Positions 20,931-30,401 are shown, numbered from the stretch's first letter. The stretch is DNA of 64,000 nt from Bradyrhizobium lupini (GCF_040939785.1 NZ_CP162553.1:1364001-1428000), one strand, 5' to 3'. Notes: a model not told the origin generated them from the sequence alone. A program made the numbers and translations.

Positions 20931-20961
20931 GCGATCTCCGGCTGCCTAGTCCGGAGATCGC
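20931..20961 (+). other. Perfect hairpin downstream of the SDR gene
   Basis: GCGATCTCCGG (20931-20941) and CCGGAGATCGC (20951-20961) form an 11-bp perfect stem with a 9-base loop, 36 bases after the SDR stop. There is no T-tract directly after it, so it may be a weak terminator or an RNA stability element. Confidence 0.5.
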
Positions 20962-20991
20962 TCCGCTTTACGCCCGATTGCTGGCGGATCA

Positions 20992-21020
20992 TTTCCTCCC
21001 AACACAACTTTGGGAGGAAA
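20992..21020 (+). promoter_or_regulatory. Hairpin burying the ribosome-binding site of the SMP-30 gene
   Basis: TTTCCTCCCAA (20992-21002) is exactly complementary to TTGGGAGGAAA (21010-21020) around a 7-base loop. The right arm contains the GGGAGG ribosome-binding site of the ATG at 21023, so folding would hide it. Confidence 0.6.
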
Positions 21021-21022
21021 CC

Positions 21023-22135
21023 ATGACAAGAATGCTGACCGACTCCGACGACACGACTGCAGGCAGCGGCCTCGCCCGCCGCACGCTCCTCAAGGGCGCC
21101 GCGACCGTTGCCGCATCCGCCCTGCTCGCCTCACGCGCGGACGCCCGCGACTTCGGCGCCAATGCCGAGCCGCAGCGCTATCCCGATCCTGACATCATTG
21201 CCATCGATCCCAAGCGCTTCAAAGCGAAGGTCGGCAACACCGCAATCAAGCGGCTCTATACCGGCTGCCTGTGGGCGGAAGGGCCAGCGTGGAATGCGCA
21301 AGGGCAATATCTGGTCTGGAGTGACATCCCCGCCAACCGGCAGCTGCGCTACCTCGATGACGACGGCCACATCTCCGAGCAGTTCCACAAGCCGTCGAAC
21401 GAGGCCAACGGCAACTCGTTCGACACCGAGGGGCGCCAGCTCAGTGCCGAGCGCACCCGGCTCGTCCGCTACGAGCACGACGGTTCGGTGACGACCCTGG
21501 CCGAGCAGGCCGGCGGCAAGCCGCTCAACGGCCCCAACGACATGGTGGTGCATCCCAACGACAAGGCGATCTGGTTCACCGATCCCGGCTACGGCGCGAT
21601 CAGTATCTACGAGGGCAAGCTTGCCAATACCGGCTCGCTGCAGCCCCATCAGAAGGAAGCGGTTTATCGCATTGATCCGCAGAGCGGCCAGGTCGCGAAG
21701 GTGGCCGACGAGCCGTTCAAGCCGAACGGCATCGCTTTTAGTCAGGACTACAAGAAGCTCTATGTCTGCGACACCGGCATCACGCATTATCCTGAAGCCA
21801 AGAACGTGGTGTGGTCGTACGACATCGATGGGGCGAAGCTTTCGAACCCGAAGAAGCTGATCGACATGACGCTCGACGGCAAATCAGGCTTCCCCGACGG
21901 CCTGCGCGTCGACACCGAAGGCAACATCTGGGTCGGCGCCGGCTGGGTCGGCCCCGGCTATGACGGCGTGCAGGTGTTCGCGCCAAACGACGGCGCGCGC
22001 ATCGGGCAGATCCTGTTGCCCGAGACCTGCGCCAACGTCTGCTTCGGCGGCAAGAAGCGCAACCGCCTGTTCATGACCGCGAGCCAGTCGCTCTATGCGG
22101 TGTATGTGGAGACGCAGGGCGCGCATTTCTGTTGA
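21023..22135 (+). CDS. Tat-exported SMP-30/gluconolactonase-family lactonase
   Basis: 370 residues starting MTRMLTDSDD with GGGAGG five bases upstream. A twin-arginine signal (ARRTLLKGAATVAASALLAS, then ADA) lies at about residues 16-41, pointing to periplasmic export of a folded enzyme. The six-bladed propeller shows metal-site segments LWAEGPAWNAQ, NGPNDMVVHPND and GFPDGLRVDTEGNIWVG with the expected Glu, Asn and Asp. Family members hydrolyse sugar lactones or related esters using Ca or Zn. It follows the SDR by 128 bp and may belong to a separate unit, as two hairpins lie between. Substrate unknown. Confidence 0.9.
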   Translation: MTRMLTDSDDTTAGSGLARRTLLKGAATVAASALLASRADARDFGANAEPQRYPDPDIIAIDPKRFKAKVGNTAIKRLYTGCLWAEGPAWNAQGQYLVWSDIPANRQLRYLDDDGHISEQFHKPSNEANGNSFDTEGRQLSAERTRLVRYEHDGSVTTLAEQAGGKPLNGPNDMVVHPNDKAIWFTDPGYGAISIYEGKLANTGSLQPHQKEAVYRIDPQSGQVAKVADEPFKPNGIAFSQDYKKLYVCDTGITHYPEAKNVVWSYDIDGAKLSNPKKLIDMTLDGKSGFPDGLRVDTEGNIWVGAGWVGPGYDGVQVFAPNDGARIGQILLPETCANVCFGGKKRNRLFMTASQSLYAVYVETQGAHFC

Positions 22136-22144
22136 GTGCAGCGA

Positions 22145-22183
22145 ATGGTGAGTGGCGAATGGATTCCACTCGCCACTCACCAT
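22145..22183. terminator. Perfect stem-loop between convergent genes (family G repeat)
   Basis: ATGGTGAGTGGCGA (22145-22158) and TCGCCACTCACCAT (22170-22183) form a 14-bp stem with an 11-base loop. It lies in the 52-bp gap between the convergent SMP-30 and ppc genes, so it probably terminates in both directions. The sequence belongs to the same family as 6417-6486. Confidence 0.6.
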
Positions 22184-22187
22184 GTCT

Positions 22188-24977
22188 CTACCCCGTATTC
22201 CTCAATCCCGCCGAGATCCCGTTGATCGTCAGCTGAATCCCGCGCAGCACCTGCTCATCCGGGTTCTGCGCGCGATGCTCTTTCAGCAGCTCGACCTGCA
22301 CATGGTTGAGCGGGTCGAGATAGGGGAAGCGGTGGCGCACCGAGCGCTCCAGCAGCGGGTTGCCTTGCAGCAGGCGGTCCTGGCCCATGATGTCCAAGAG
22401 CGTCTCGATGCAGGAATGCCATTCGCGGCGGATGCGGCCGAATATCTTTTCCCGGAGCGCCTCGTCGGGCACGAGCTCGGCATAGCGCGACGCGATCGCG
22501 ATCGAGCTTTTCGCCAGCACCATGTCCATGTTCGACAGCAGCATGCGGAAGAACGGCCATTCCTTGTAGAGCTCCTTGAGGAACGGCATGCCCTTGTCGG
22601 GATGCTCCGCGATCCATTGCTCGACGGCGCTGCCAAAGCCGTACCAACCGGGCAGCATCAGGCGGCATTGCGCCCAGGAGAACACCCAGGGGATCGCCCG
22701 CAAATCCTCGATCGCGCGGGTCTTCTTGCGCGAGGCCGGGCGGCTGCCGATGTTGAGCGTCGCGATCTCGTTGATGACGGTGGACGCCCAGAAATAATCG
22801 ACGAAGCCGTCGGTCTCGTAGACGAGGCCGCGATAGGCCTTGAAGGCCAGGCTTGAAAGCTCGTCCATCGCGGTCAGATATTCGCGGCGCGGCGCGCTCT
22901 GGCGCGGATGCAACAGGCTCGCTTCCAGCGTCGCGGCTGCCAGGATCTCCAGATTGTTGCGGCCGACTTCGGCGTTGGAATATTTCGACGAGATGATCTC
23001 GCCCTGCTCGGTGATGCGGATCTGGCCGTTCACCGCGCCGCCGGGCTGGGCGATGATGGCATCGTAGCTCGGGCCGCCGCCGCGGCCGACCGAACCGCCG
23101 CGGCCATGGAACAGACGCAGGCGCACGCCGTGGCGCTCGAACACGTCGACGAGGCCGATCTCGGCCTTGTAGAGCTCCCAGCCCGAGGTGACGAAGCCGC
23201 CATCCTTGTTCGAGTCGGAATAGCCCAGCATGACCTCCTGCACGCTGCCGCGGCTGTCGACCAGCCGGCGGTAATCATGCAGCGAGAGCATGCGGTCCAT
23301 GATGGTGGAAGACGCCTGCAGATCCTCGATGGTTTCGAACAGCGGCACGATGTTGATCGCGCTGCGCCCGGAGGGATGGACGAGACCGACCTCCTTCAGG
23401 AGCACCGCGACCTCAAGCATGTCGGACATGCCCTTGCACATCGAGATGATGCATTGGGGAATGGCGTCCGAGCCGAACTTCGCATGCGCTTCTGCTGCGG
23501 CATGGAAGACGTTGAGCTCGCCCATGGTCTCATCGCTGTATTTGACGAACGGCGACACCAGCGAGCGCGTCGAGCGCAACTCGTTGGTGAGCACAGAGAT
23601 GCGGGCGTCCTCGCCGAGCGCGAGATAGGACATGCCGGGATTGGCGGCGTCCATCAGCTCGGCGATGGTGCGCTCGTGCACTGCCGAGTTCTGGCGGATG
23701 TCGAGCCGGGCCAGATGGAAGCCGAAGCAGTCCACCGCACGGCGCAGCAGCCGCAGCCGGCCGCGGGCGATGACGCCGGCGTTGTTGGAGATCAGAGAGC
23801 GGTGCAGCACGTCGAGATCGGCCTTGAGCTCCCCGACGCTGTCATACGGCGCGCCCTTGCCGACCGGCCGGCGCGTGATCTCGACCTGAAGCATTTCGGC
23901 CGTTGCAGTCAGGCGCGCATAGATGCCAGAGACCGCAAGACGATACGGCTCGCCGCTCCGGTGCGGCGAGGTATCGGGCGAGCGCTCCGCCAGCGTGCGC
24001 AGCTCCTCGGAGACGTCGGCGAGATGGGCCGCGATCGACAATTCCGAGCCGAGCACGTGCAGCTCGTTCAGATAGAACTGCATCACCCGGCTCGACTGCA
24101 GCCGCAGCGTGCCGCGCATCACGTCGGCGGTGACGAAGGGATTGCCGTCGCGGTCGCCGCCGATCCAGCTGCCCATGCGCAGGAACGAGGCGAGCTCGCC
24201 GGCCGCCTGCTCGCCGCCCTCCTCCAGCCGGTCCTCCAGCGCGTTGACCAGCCGCGGCACCTCGCGGAGAAACGTGTAATCATAGAACGACAGGCCGTTG
24301 GCGACCTCGTCGAGCACGGTGAGCTTGGTCCGGCGCAGCAGATTGGTCTGCCACAGCGTCAGCACCTCGCGGCGGAGCTGCTCGTCGCTGGCGGCGGCCT
24401 CCTCCGCCGTCAGCGCGACGCGCTCGCGACGATCGAGCAGGCTAGCTACCTCCATCTCGCGGTCCATGGTGCTCTTGCGGCGGACCTCGGTCGGATGCGC
24501 CGTCAAAACCGGGCTGACCAGCGCGCTCTTAAAGAAGTTGCGCAGGGCATCGGCACCGATGCCCGCAGCCCTCGCATGGGCGAGCGTCTCGGCCAGCACG
24601 CCGGAGCCGCCGCCCTTGTTGGCGCGCATCTGGCGGATGTTGTTCTGGTCCTCGGCGATGTTGGCGAGGTGGGAGAAATAGCTGAAGGCGCGGACGATCC
24701 GCACCGTCTCGGAGGTCGACATGCTGTCGAGGATCTGCTCGAGCTCGTGGCGGGCGAGCCGGTCCTCGTCGCGGTGGAATCGGATCGAGGTCTGGCGGAT
24801 GCGCTCGACCAGATCGAACAATTCCGGCCCCTCCTGGTCGCGCACCGTGTCGCCGAGAATGCGCCCGAGCAGGCGGATGTCGTCCCGCAGCCGCGCGTCC
24901 GCCTCCATCGCCTGGACGTCCTCGGGGCGGTTGGGGCGCTGATCGGCGGTGTCGGATGATATGCTCTGGAGGGACAT
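22188..24977 (-). CDS. ppc: Phosphoenolpyruvate carboxylase
   Basis: 929 residues. Catalytic signatures are all present: [12 protein letters not shown] with the active His near 161, [18 protein letters not shown], the mobile [15 protein letters not shown] loop near 590, and the conserved C-terminus [13 protein letters not shown]. It carboxylates PEP with bicarbonate to oxaloacetate in an anaplerotic role. The ATG at 24977 follows a suitable purine-rich stretch. The gene is monocistronic and convergent with SMP-30. Confidence 0.97.
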   Translation of the reverse strand: MSLQSISSDTADQRPNRPEDVQAMEADARLRDDIRLLGRILGDTVRDQEGPELFDLVERIRQTSIRFHRDEDRLARHELEQILDSMSTSETVRIVRAFSYFSHLANIAEDQNNIRQMRANKGGGSGVLAETLAHARAAGIGADALRNFFKSALVSPVLTAHPTEVRRKSTMDREMEVASLLDRRERVALTAEEAAASDEQLRREVLTLWQTNLLRRTKLTVLDEVANGLSFYDYTFLREVPRLVNALEDRLEEGGEQAAGELASFLRMGSWIGGDRDGNPFVTADVMRGTLRLQSSRVMQFYLNELHVLGSELSIAAHLADVSEELRTLAERSPDTSPHRSGEPYRLAVSGIYARLTATAEMLQVEITRRPVGKGAPYDSVGELKADLDVLHRSLISNNAGVIARGRLRLLRRAVDCFGFHLARLDIRQNSAVHERTIAELMDAANPGMSYLALGEDARISVLTNELRSTRSLVSPFVKYSDETMGELNVFHAAAEAHAKFGSDAIPQCIISMCKGMSDMLEVAVLLKEVGLVHPSGRSAINIVPLFETIEDLQASSTIMDRMLSLHDYRRLVDSRGSVQEVMLGYSDSNKDGGFVTSGWELYKAEIGLVDVFERHGVRLRLFHGRGGSVGRGGGPSYDAIIAQPGGAVNGQIRITEQGEIISSKYSNAEVGRNNLEILAAATLEASLLHPRQSAPRREYLTAMDELSSLAFKAYRGLVYETDGFVDYFWASTVINEIATLNIGSRPASRKKTRAIEDLRAIPWVFSWAQCRLMLPGWYGFGSAVEQWIAEHPDKGMPFLKELYKEWPFFRMLLSNMDMVLAKSSIAIASRYAELVPDEALREKIFGRIRREWHSCIETLLDIMGQDRLLQGNPLLERSVRHRFPYLDPLNHVQVELLKEHRAQNPDEQVLRGIQLTINGISAGLRNTG

Positions 24978-25821
24978 TGGCTCGCTCCGCTGTTCGAGCT
25001 CGCTTGGCTGCCCGGCTCAGCCGAGTGTGCAAGTTTTTTGCCGCAGCGCAAGATGAAGTTGGGGGCGGCGCGGCAACATCACCTATCATGGGAGAAATGC
25101 GCCTTGCGACGGACGCGCGCACACGTCCGCGGTCTCGCCGCGCGGGGCCCGAGTTTTGCTGTCGTTTCGCCCTCATCGATAAGAAAGGGCGCAGGGAAGG
25201 CCGGGCGCCGGCTGGCACCCAGGGTCCGCACGCGAAAAACGCACGCGGGGGTGACCACAGGTGATGCCGGAACATCCCGGCCTTCCCTGCGCAATGGTTT
25301 ACGGCTTATGGCGCGCTCTCCCCGGGGAGCGACGCACTATTGCCCCCGTCGCCTCGCAGATGATCGATGCGCGCACCCGGTCGGGCCGCACATCACCGCA
25401 AGTCTTGACGCACAGACCCCGGGCGTCAGGACCACACGCTTTTGCCGTCCGCGGACGTCCCTCCCCGGACATCCGGAAGCTCGCGCGTGCTCGCCCCCGA
25501 AGTCGAATAGAAACGCTGTGACCGCGCCGGGTCGTTCGCGCGGATCGCGATGGCTCACAGGCGTAGCCCGCCCTGCCACCTCGTCACGCGCCGGCGCTGC
25601 CGCGTCCATCGCATCTCGGCTCACGTATCGTGACGATCGCGAAACGCCCTTTTTAGCGGGCCGGAATAGTTTGCGGTTTACCCGAAGAAGCGAATTCGGT
25701 CAATCAGAATATTGGAGAACCGATCGATTGACCTGCATGTGGCAGGTTTTGCCCGTCGGGCAACGCGAGGGATTGTGGGTCGGAAGCATTGAGCGGCCCA
25801 CCCAACTCCAAATAGTGACGC
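24978..25821. other. 844-bp stretch without a credible gene
   Basis: The first ~200 bp is the ppc upstream region. The middle holds the degenerate dispersed element described at 25179-25675. The rest (25676-25821) is the region downstream of the Gly/His-rich miniprotein gene. Open frames here lack ribosome-binding sites and have compositions unlike real proteins. Confidence 0.7.
25179..25675 (+). repeat. Degenerate dispersed element recurring in proteobacterial genomes
   Basis: Read on the + strand the segment gives KGAGKAGRRLAPRVRT, HAGVTTGDAGTSRPSLRNGL, then in another frame RASGPHAFAVR, then TYRDDRETPF. From memory, these fragments recur together, in shifting frames, in spurious hypothetical proteins of Bradyrhizobium and many other proteobacteria (GPHDFAVR, TYVTIAKRP and similar). 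Conservation across frames suggests a DNA- or RNA-level element rather than a protein. Its origin is not known to me. The boundaries are approximate. Confidence 0.5.
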
Positions 25822-26073
25822 TTACCAGTGGCGATGGTGCCGCCAACCATAGTGATGGCCTCGGCCTCTGCCCCAGCCGTAATGATGACCACGGCCGCCG
25901 CGATGACCCCACCCGTGGCCACCGCCATGTCCGTGGCCGCCCTTGACCTCGATGGTGTCAGTCTGAGACGCGCCCAGTGTGTCCGGCTTGGCAACGGGCA
26001 TCGCCGAAGCAGAAGGTGTGGGTGTCAAAGCAACGGCCCCCGCCACAAAGCCCACCAAGCAAAGCCACTTCAT
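25822..26073 (-). CDS. Small Gly/His-rich exported protein
   Basis: 83 residues from ATG 26073, with GGGAGG upstream. MKWLCLVGFVAGAVALTPTPSASA is a signal peptide with an AxA-like cleavage site. The mature part ends in repeated GHG, GWG and HHYGW units, very rich in Gly, His, Arg, Trp and Tyr. Similar tails occur in small secreted proteins of Bradyrhizobium, and the His content would allow metal binding. No function is established. It stands alone. Confidence 0.75.
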   Translation of the reverse strand: MKWLCLVGFVAGAVALTPTPSASAMPVAKPDTLGASQTDTIEVKGGHGHGGGHGWGHRGGRGHHYGWGRGRGHHYGWRHHRHW

Positions 26074-26220
26074 GCAATCGCCTCCCGATAAGAATGAACC
26101 AAGGGCCAGCCGCGGCACATTGCGGCCGCGTTCGCTCCCGCTCGTCAACAATGAAGCCGGGAAAAAGTTGCAATAAAATGTGACGCATTGCGGAGGCGTA
26201 GGATATCCTACGAGTTTGCC

Positions 26221-26625
26221 TTAAGCCGGCACGATCACCTTGCCGATCGGCCAGAGCGCGATGCCGGCGAGCTTGAGGTGGGCCCAGGCGAAGGGAATGC
26301 CGATGATGGTGATCGCGAGGGCCACGGCGGTGAAGAGGTGGCCGAGCGCCAACCACCAGCCGGCGAGCACGAACCAGATGATGTTGCCGATCACCCCGAG
26401 CGGGCCGGTGCCGACATCCTCGACACCGGTGACCTCATAGCGGCTGACCGCCCGCGAGCCGAACGGCATCAGCGTGTAGACGGCGATATTGAACGCCGCC
26501 CGCGCCCAGGGCAGGCCGATGATGGTGACCGCCATGATGACCGCGGCGACCAGCCAGCCGAGCGCCATCCAGGCGCCGCCAATGAGAATCCAGAGCAGGT
26601 TGAGCAGGATGGAAACGGGAGCCAT
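26221..26625 (-). CDS. YccF-family inner-membrane protein
   Basis: 134 residues from ATG 26625. Two tandem YccF repeats are visible, each with a hydrophobic helix and the signature ITIIGLPWARAAFN (first) or ITIIGIPFAWAHLKLAGIAL (second). LLNLLWILIGGAWMALGWL and IGNIIWFVLAGWWLALGHL are transmembrane helices. Members are small inner-membrane proteins of unknown role. A longer in-frame start at 26664 lacks family similarity and is not used. Confidence 0.88.
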   Translation of the reverse strand: MAPVSILLNLLWILIGGAWMALGWLVAAVIMAVTIIGLPWARAAFNIAVYTLMPFGSRAVSRYEVTGVEDVGTGPLGVIGNIIWFVLAGWWLALGHLFTAVALAITIIGIPFAWAHLKLAGIALWPIGKVIVPA

Positions 26626-26713
26626 GGGATGATCCGAAGGTCGATGATCCCGTGAGTATAGCACGATGCGCGAGGTTGCGATCGATAAAGCCGCTCACGT
26701 ATTCGCGTGCTCG

Positions 26714-26790
26714 TGTAGCCCGGATGAGCGAAGCGACATCCGGGTCTTACTGGTTGTTATCCCGGGTATCGCTTCGCTCACCCGGGCTAC
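26714..26790. repeat. Inverted repeat, family A
   Basis: GTAGCCCGGATGAGCGAAGC at the left and its near-complement ending ACCCGGGCTAC at the right, with a central loop around TTACTGGTTG. It sits just after the stop of the acyl-CoA ligase gene (26797) and may terminate it. See also 4778-4865 and 37659-37740. Confidence 0.85.
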
Positions 26791-26796
26791 GCACCG

Positions 26797-28341
26797 CTAG
26801 ATCTTCCGCCCCGCCTGCTCCCAATAGGGATCGCGCAGGCGCCGCTTGAAGATCTTGCCGGAGTCTTCGCGCGGCAGCCCGGTGCGGATCTCGATGTGCT
26901 TTGGGACCTTGTAGTCGGCAAGCGAGGCCTTCAGGCGGGTGCGGATTTCGGCGGCATCCAGCGTAACGCCGGCTTGCGGCTCGACCACCGCCATCAGCGC
27001 TTCGCCGAACTCGGCATCGGGGATGCCGAACACCGCGCAATCATGCACGCCGGGCACCGCGTGCAGCACGGACTCGATCTCGGCCGGATAGATGTTGACG
27101 CCGCCCGAGATCACCATGTCGCGCTTGCGGTCGCAGATGAAGACGTAGCCCTCTTCGTCGATATAGCCGACGTCGCCGGAGGTGATGAAGCCGTCGCGAT
27201 CGATTTCGGCGCGCTTCTCCGGCTTGTTGTGGTAGGTGAAATCGGCCATCCCGGCCATGCGCGAGTAGATCTCGCCGATCTCGCCTACACCCAGCACGCG
27301 TCCGTCCTCACCGATGAAGCGCAGCTCGGCGCCGGGCGAAATCCTGCCGACGGTGCCGGGCTTCCTCAGCGCGTCCTCGGAGGTCGCGAAGGTGACGGCG
27401 CTGGATTCGGTCGAGCCGTAGAATTCATAGATCACCGGCCCCCACCATTCGATCATGGCGCGCTTGACGTCCGCCGGACAGGGTGCTGCGGCGTGAATGA
27501 TGTGGCGGAGCGAGGAGACGTCGTATTGCTTGCGCACCTCCTCCGGCAGCTTCATCAGGCGGATGAACATGGTCGGCACCATGAAGATGGTGTCGATCTT
27601 GTAGCGCTCGATCAGCTCGAGAAATTCCTCGGGCTCGAAGCGGGGCATCAGCACCAGTGCGCCGCCGAGTTTTCCCGCGCGAATGCCGAACGAGTTCGGC
27701 GCGGAGTGATAGAGCGGGCCCGGCAGGATCGTGCGGGCGCCGGGCTTGAGCCCGTAGATCATCGCGCGCATGCGCTCGCCGGCAGCCGCCTGCTCCGGCG
27801 TCGGCGCGTTGCGCCGTACGCCCTTGGGGTGGCCTGTCGTGCCCGAGGTGTAGATCATGTTCATGGGCTGCGGCACGACCGGGCCGTCATAGGGCTGGTG
27901 CTCTGCGAGCCAGGATTCGAAATCGATCGCGAAGTCCGGCGTCTTCAGATGATCGGGATCGATCTTGTAGCTGGACAGGATCTCCGGGGGCGTCGGCACG
28001 CTGAGCACGGTGACGCCTTGGGGAATCGCATCGCGCAAGGCATGCAGCATGTCGGCATGGCCGATCAGCACGGAGGTGCCGGTGTCGTTCAGGATGTAGT
28101 TGATCTCCTCCGGCTTGAAGTGCCAGTTGATCGGCACGCCGTAGGCGCCCAGCCGCATGGCGGCATAGGCGGCTTCGATGAAGGCGATGTCGTTGCGCAT
28201 CAGCATGCAGACGCAATCGCCCTGCCTAACGCCGATTTGGCTGAGGCCCGCGGCGATGCGATCGGCACGATCAGCGACCTCGGCATGGGAGCGGCTGCGC
28301 TCGCCGGAGACGATCCCGAGGAAATTTGAGGTTTCGCTCAT
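26797..28341 (-). CDS. Acyl-CoA synthetase (AMP-dependent ligase)
   Basis: 514 residues from MSETSNFLG at 28341; an in-frame TTG/GTG-type extension upstream is rejected because it runs through a repeat. ANL-superfamily motifs are all present: P-loop MIYTSGTTGHPKG, EFYGSTESS, the hinge Asp in TSGDVGY, RKRDMVISGGVNIYPAEIE, and the C-terminal Lys in PREDSGKIFKRRL. The enzyme activates a carboxylic acid to its CoA thioester via an acyl-AMP. FYGSTESSAVTF and the short N-terminus resemble the FadD-like/long-chain and bile-acid-type ligases. Substrate unassigned. It is followed in the region by beta-oxidation genes. Confidence 0.9.
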   Translation of the reverse strand: MSETSNFLGIVSGERSRSHAEVADRADRIAAGLSQIGVRQGDCVCMLMRNDIAFIEAAYAAMRLGAYGVPINWHFKPEEINYILNDTGTSVLIGHADMLHALRDAIPQGVTVLSVPTPPEILSSYKIDPDHLKTPDFAIDFESWLAEHQPYDGPVVPQPMNMIYTSGTTGHPKGVRRNAPTPEQAAAGERMRAMIYGLKPGARTILPGPLYHSAPNSFGIRAGKLGGALVLMPRFEPEEFLELIERYKIDTIFMVPTMFIRLMKLPEEVRKQYDVSSLRHIIHAAAPCPADVKRAMIEWWGPVIYEFYGSTESSAVTFATSEDALRKPGTVGRISPGAELRFIGEDGRVLGVGEIGEIYSRMAGMADFTYHNKPEKRAEIDRDGFITSGDVGYIDEEGYVFICDRKRDMVISGGVNIYPAEIESVLHAVPGVHDCAVFGIPDAEFGEALMAVVEPQAGVTLDAAEIRTRLKASLADYKVPKHIEIRTGLPREDSGKIFKRRLRDPYWEQAGRKI

Positions 28342-28370
28342 TGTTGTTTTTCTTTGTTGTTGAAGTTGCC

Positions 28371-28462
28371 CCTCATGGTGAGGAGGCGCAAGGCGCCGTC
28401 TCGAACCATGGAGCCCGTGGCCCATCCCTCGAGACGCCGCTTCGCGGCTCCTCGGGATGAGG
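28371..28462. repeat. Inverted repeat, family E (CCTCATGGTGAGGAG...)
   Basis: CCTCATGGTGAGGAG at the left and CTCCTCGGGATGAGG at the right flank inner TCTCGAACCATGG-like and CCCATCCCTCGAGA arms. A close copy is at 57539-57632. It lies between the crotonase gene and the acyl-CoA ligase gene. Confidence 0.85.
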
Positions 28463-28468
28463 TCTGCG

Positions 28469-29278
28469 CTAATCCGCAAACTTCGGCGCGCGCTTCTCCA
28501 GATTGGCACGCACCGCCTCGGTCTGGTTCGCACTGCCGATCAGCTTCTGCTGCTCGACGGACTCGGCAAGCAGCGCGGGGCCTGGATCGACCGAAAGATT
28601 GTTGAGCAGGCGTTTCGCGGCGCGGATCGCATCAGGGCTTTTTCCCGCGATCTCGCGCGCGACTTCGAGGGCGCTCGCGCGCGGATCGTCGCAGATGCGC
28701 GTGGCGAGACCGTAAGCCATCGCCTCCTGCGCGGAGAAGATGCGGCCGGTGTAGGTGAGATCCCGCAGGATGTCGTCGCGCACGAGCGAAGCCAGGATCG
28801 GCGTGCCCGCCATGTCTGGCACCAGGCCCCATTTGATTTCCATCACCGACATCCGCGCATCGGGGGTGAGGAAGCGCATGTCGGCGCCGAGTGCGAGCTG
28901 GAAGCCGCCGCCGAAGGCGACGCCCTGGATCGCCGCGATCACCGGCACCGGAAGCTGGCGCCAGCCCCACACCGCCTGCTGCGCAAAATTCGCCTGGCCG
29001 TGCGTGCGTTTGGTGAGGTCGCGATTTTCGCCACCCGGAATTCCGTTGCCGCCCTTTTCCTTCATGGCGGCAAAACGCCCCATGTCGAGACCGGCGCAGA
29101 AGGCGCGGCCCTCGCCGGACAGCACCACGACGCGCACGCCTTTTTCCTTCGAAAGCCGATCCGTTGCGGCCACAAGGGCCTCGAACATGGCCTGATCCAG
29201 CGCATTCATCTTGTCCGCGCGCACCAGCCGCACGTCGGCGACGCCTTCCGAGATCGAGATCGAGACGCGCTCTTCCAT
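28469..29278 (-). CDS. Enoyl-CoA hydratase/isomerase (crotonase) family protein
   Basis: 269 residues. Oxyanion-hole segments are RAFCAGLDMGRF and VAFGGGFQLALGADM. At the first catalytic Glu position of enoyl-CoA hydratase (GGGCEL) this protein has Gln (GGGFQL), while the second Glu is kept in MSVMEIKWGLVPDMAG. This pattern is less typical of a plain hydratase and may mean another crotonase reaction. It lies upstream of the acyl-CoA ligase in the same direction, separated by a family E repeat, and is divergent from an SDR gene. Confidence 0.88.
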   Translation of the reverse strand: MEERVSISISEGVADVRLVRADKMNALDQAMFEALVAATDRLSKEKGVRVVVLSGEGRAFCAGLDMGRFAAMKEKGGNGIPGGENRDLTKRTHGQANFAQQAVWGWRQLPVPVIAAIQGVAFGGGFQLALGADMRFLTPDARMSVMEIKWGLVPDMAGTPILASLVRDDILRDLTYTGRIFSAQEAMAYGLATRICDDPRASALEVAREIAGKSPDAIRAAKRLLNNLSVDPGPALLAESVEQQKLIGSANQTEAVRANLEKRAPKFAD

Positions 29279-29394
29279 GGATGAATTCTCCCCTGATTCC
29301 CGGCTGTTCTTGTTCGGTGCCGCTTTACAGGAAGCCGGCGGCCGGATTTAGTCAATCGATCAATTAACCGACAATCGCGACGGGGGAAACAGCC

Positions 29395-30267
29395 ATGTTC
29401 AAGGAAAATCTTCTGGCGGGGCGGCGCATCCTCGTGACCGGCGGCGGCACCGGGCTCGGCAAGTCGATGGCGGCGCGCTTTCTCCAGCTCGGCGCGGAAG
29501 TGCACATCTGCGGCCGGCGCAAGATCGTCTGCGACGAGACCGCGACCGAGCTGATGGCTGAGCATGGCGGCCGCGTCACCAGCCACGGCGTCGACATCCG
29601 CAACGCGCTCGCGGTCGAGGAGATGATCGAGACCATCTTTCGCGACGGCCCCCTCACCGACCTCATCAACAACGCCGCCGGCAATTTCATCTCGCGCAGC
29701 GAGGAGCTGTCGCCGCGCGGCTTTGACGCCGTCGCCAACATCGTCATGCACGGCACGTTCTACGTGACGCAGGCGGTCGGCAAGCGCTGGATCGCGTTGA
29801 AGCAGCCCGGCAACGTCGTCTCGATCACCACGACCTGGGTACGCAACGGATCGCCTTACGTGGTGCCGTCGGCGATGAGCAAGTCGGCGATCCATGCCAT
29901 GACGATGTCGCTCGCCACCGAATGGGGCCGCTACGGCATCCGGCTGAACACGATCGCGCCGGGTGAGATCCCGACCGAGGGCATGAGCAAGCGCATCAAG
30001 CCCGGTGACGAAGCCGGCGCGCGCACCAAGGCGATGAACCCGATGGGCCGCGTCGGCACCATGGAGGAATTGCAGAACGTCGCCGTGTTCCTGATCTCCG
30101 GCGGTTGCGACTGGATCAGCGGCGAGACCATCGCCATGGACGGCGCGCAGGCGCTCGCGATGGGCGGCAATTTCTACCAGCTCCGCGACTGGAGCGACGA
30201 CGACTGGAAAACCGCACGCGAGAGCATCATGGCGCAGAATGAAAAGGACCGTGCGAAGCGGGGCTGA
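29395..30267 (+). CDS. SDR-family oxidoreductase, 2,4-dienoyl-CoA reductase-like
   Basis: 290 residues. TGGGTGLG at 15-22 binds the nucleotide and NNAAGNF is at 92-98. The usual Tyr of YxxxK is replaced by Ser (Ser159-x3-Lys163 in PSAMSKSAI), a hallmark of the DECR family, which reduces dienoyl-CoA with NADPH. RRKIVCDETATEL after beta-2 fits NADPH preference. It would remove double bonds from unsaturated acyl-CoAs entering beta-oxidation. It is divergent from the crotonase gene. Confidence 0.88.
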   Translation: MFKENLLAGRRILVTGGGTGLGKSMAARFLQLGAEVHICGRRKIVCDETATELMAEHGGRVTSHGVDIRNALAVEEMIETIFRDGPLTDLINNAAGNFISRSEELSPRGFDAVANIVMHGTFYVTQAVGKRWIALKQPGNVVSITTTWVRNGSPYVVPSAMSKSAIHAMTMSLATEWGRYGIRLNTIAPGEIPTEGMSKRIKPGDEAGARTKAMNPMGRVGTMEELQNVAVFLISGGCDWISGETIAMDGAQALAMGGNFYQLRDWSDDDWKTARESIMAQNEKDRAKRG

Positions 30268-30277
30268 GGCTCTCTCC

Positions 30278-30309
30278 GTAGTCGTCCTGGCGAAAGCCAG
30301 GACGACTAC
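30278..30309 (+). terminator. 14-bp stem with GAAA tetraloop after the SDR gene
   Basis: GTAGTCGTCCTGGC and GCCAGGACGACTAC are perfectly complementary around GAAA, ten bases after the SDR stop. It is likely to act as a terminator or 3' stabiliser, though no U-tract follows. The sequence is related to the family D repeat at 31998-32116. Confidence 0.55.
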
Positions 30310-30401
30310 GCTGAAGCCATGGCGTACCCTCTCCCATCTTGTCATCGCCCGCGGATGACGCCACACTCCGCGACATAAGAACAAGACGATATGGGAGAAA
30401 C

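Noticed and set aside
22908..24959. A 683-codon open frame antisense to ppc
   Set aside because: It lies wholly inside ppc on the other strand and has no recognisable domain.
25038..25946. A 302-codon open frame in the gene-poor stretch
   Set aside because: The conserved pieces within it appear in different frames, it has no ribosome-binding site and it overlaps the miniprotein gene. Treated as a non-coding element.
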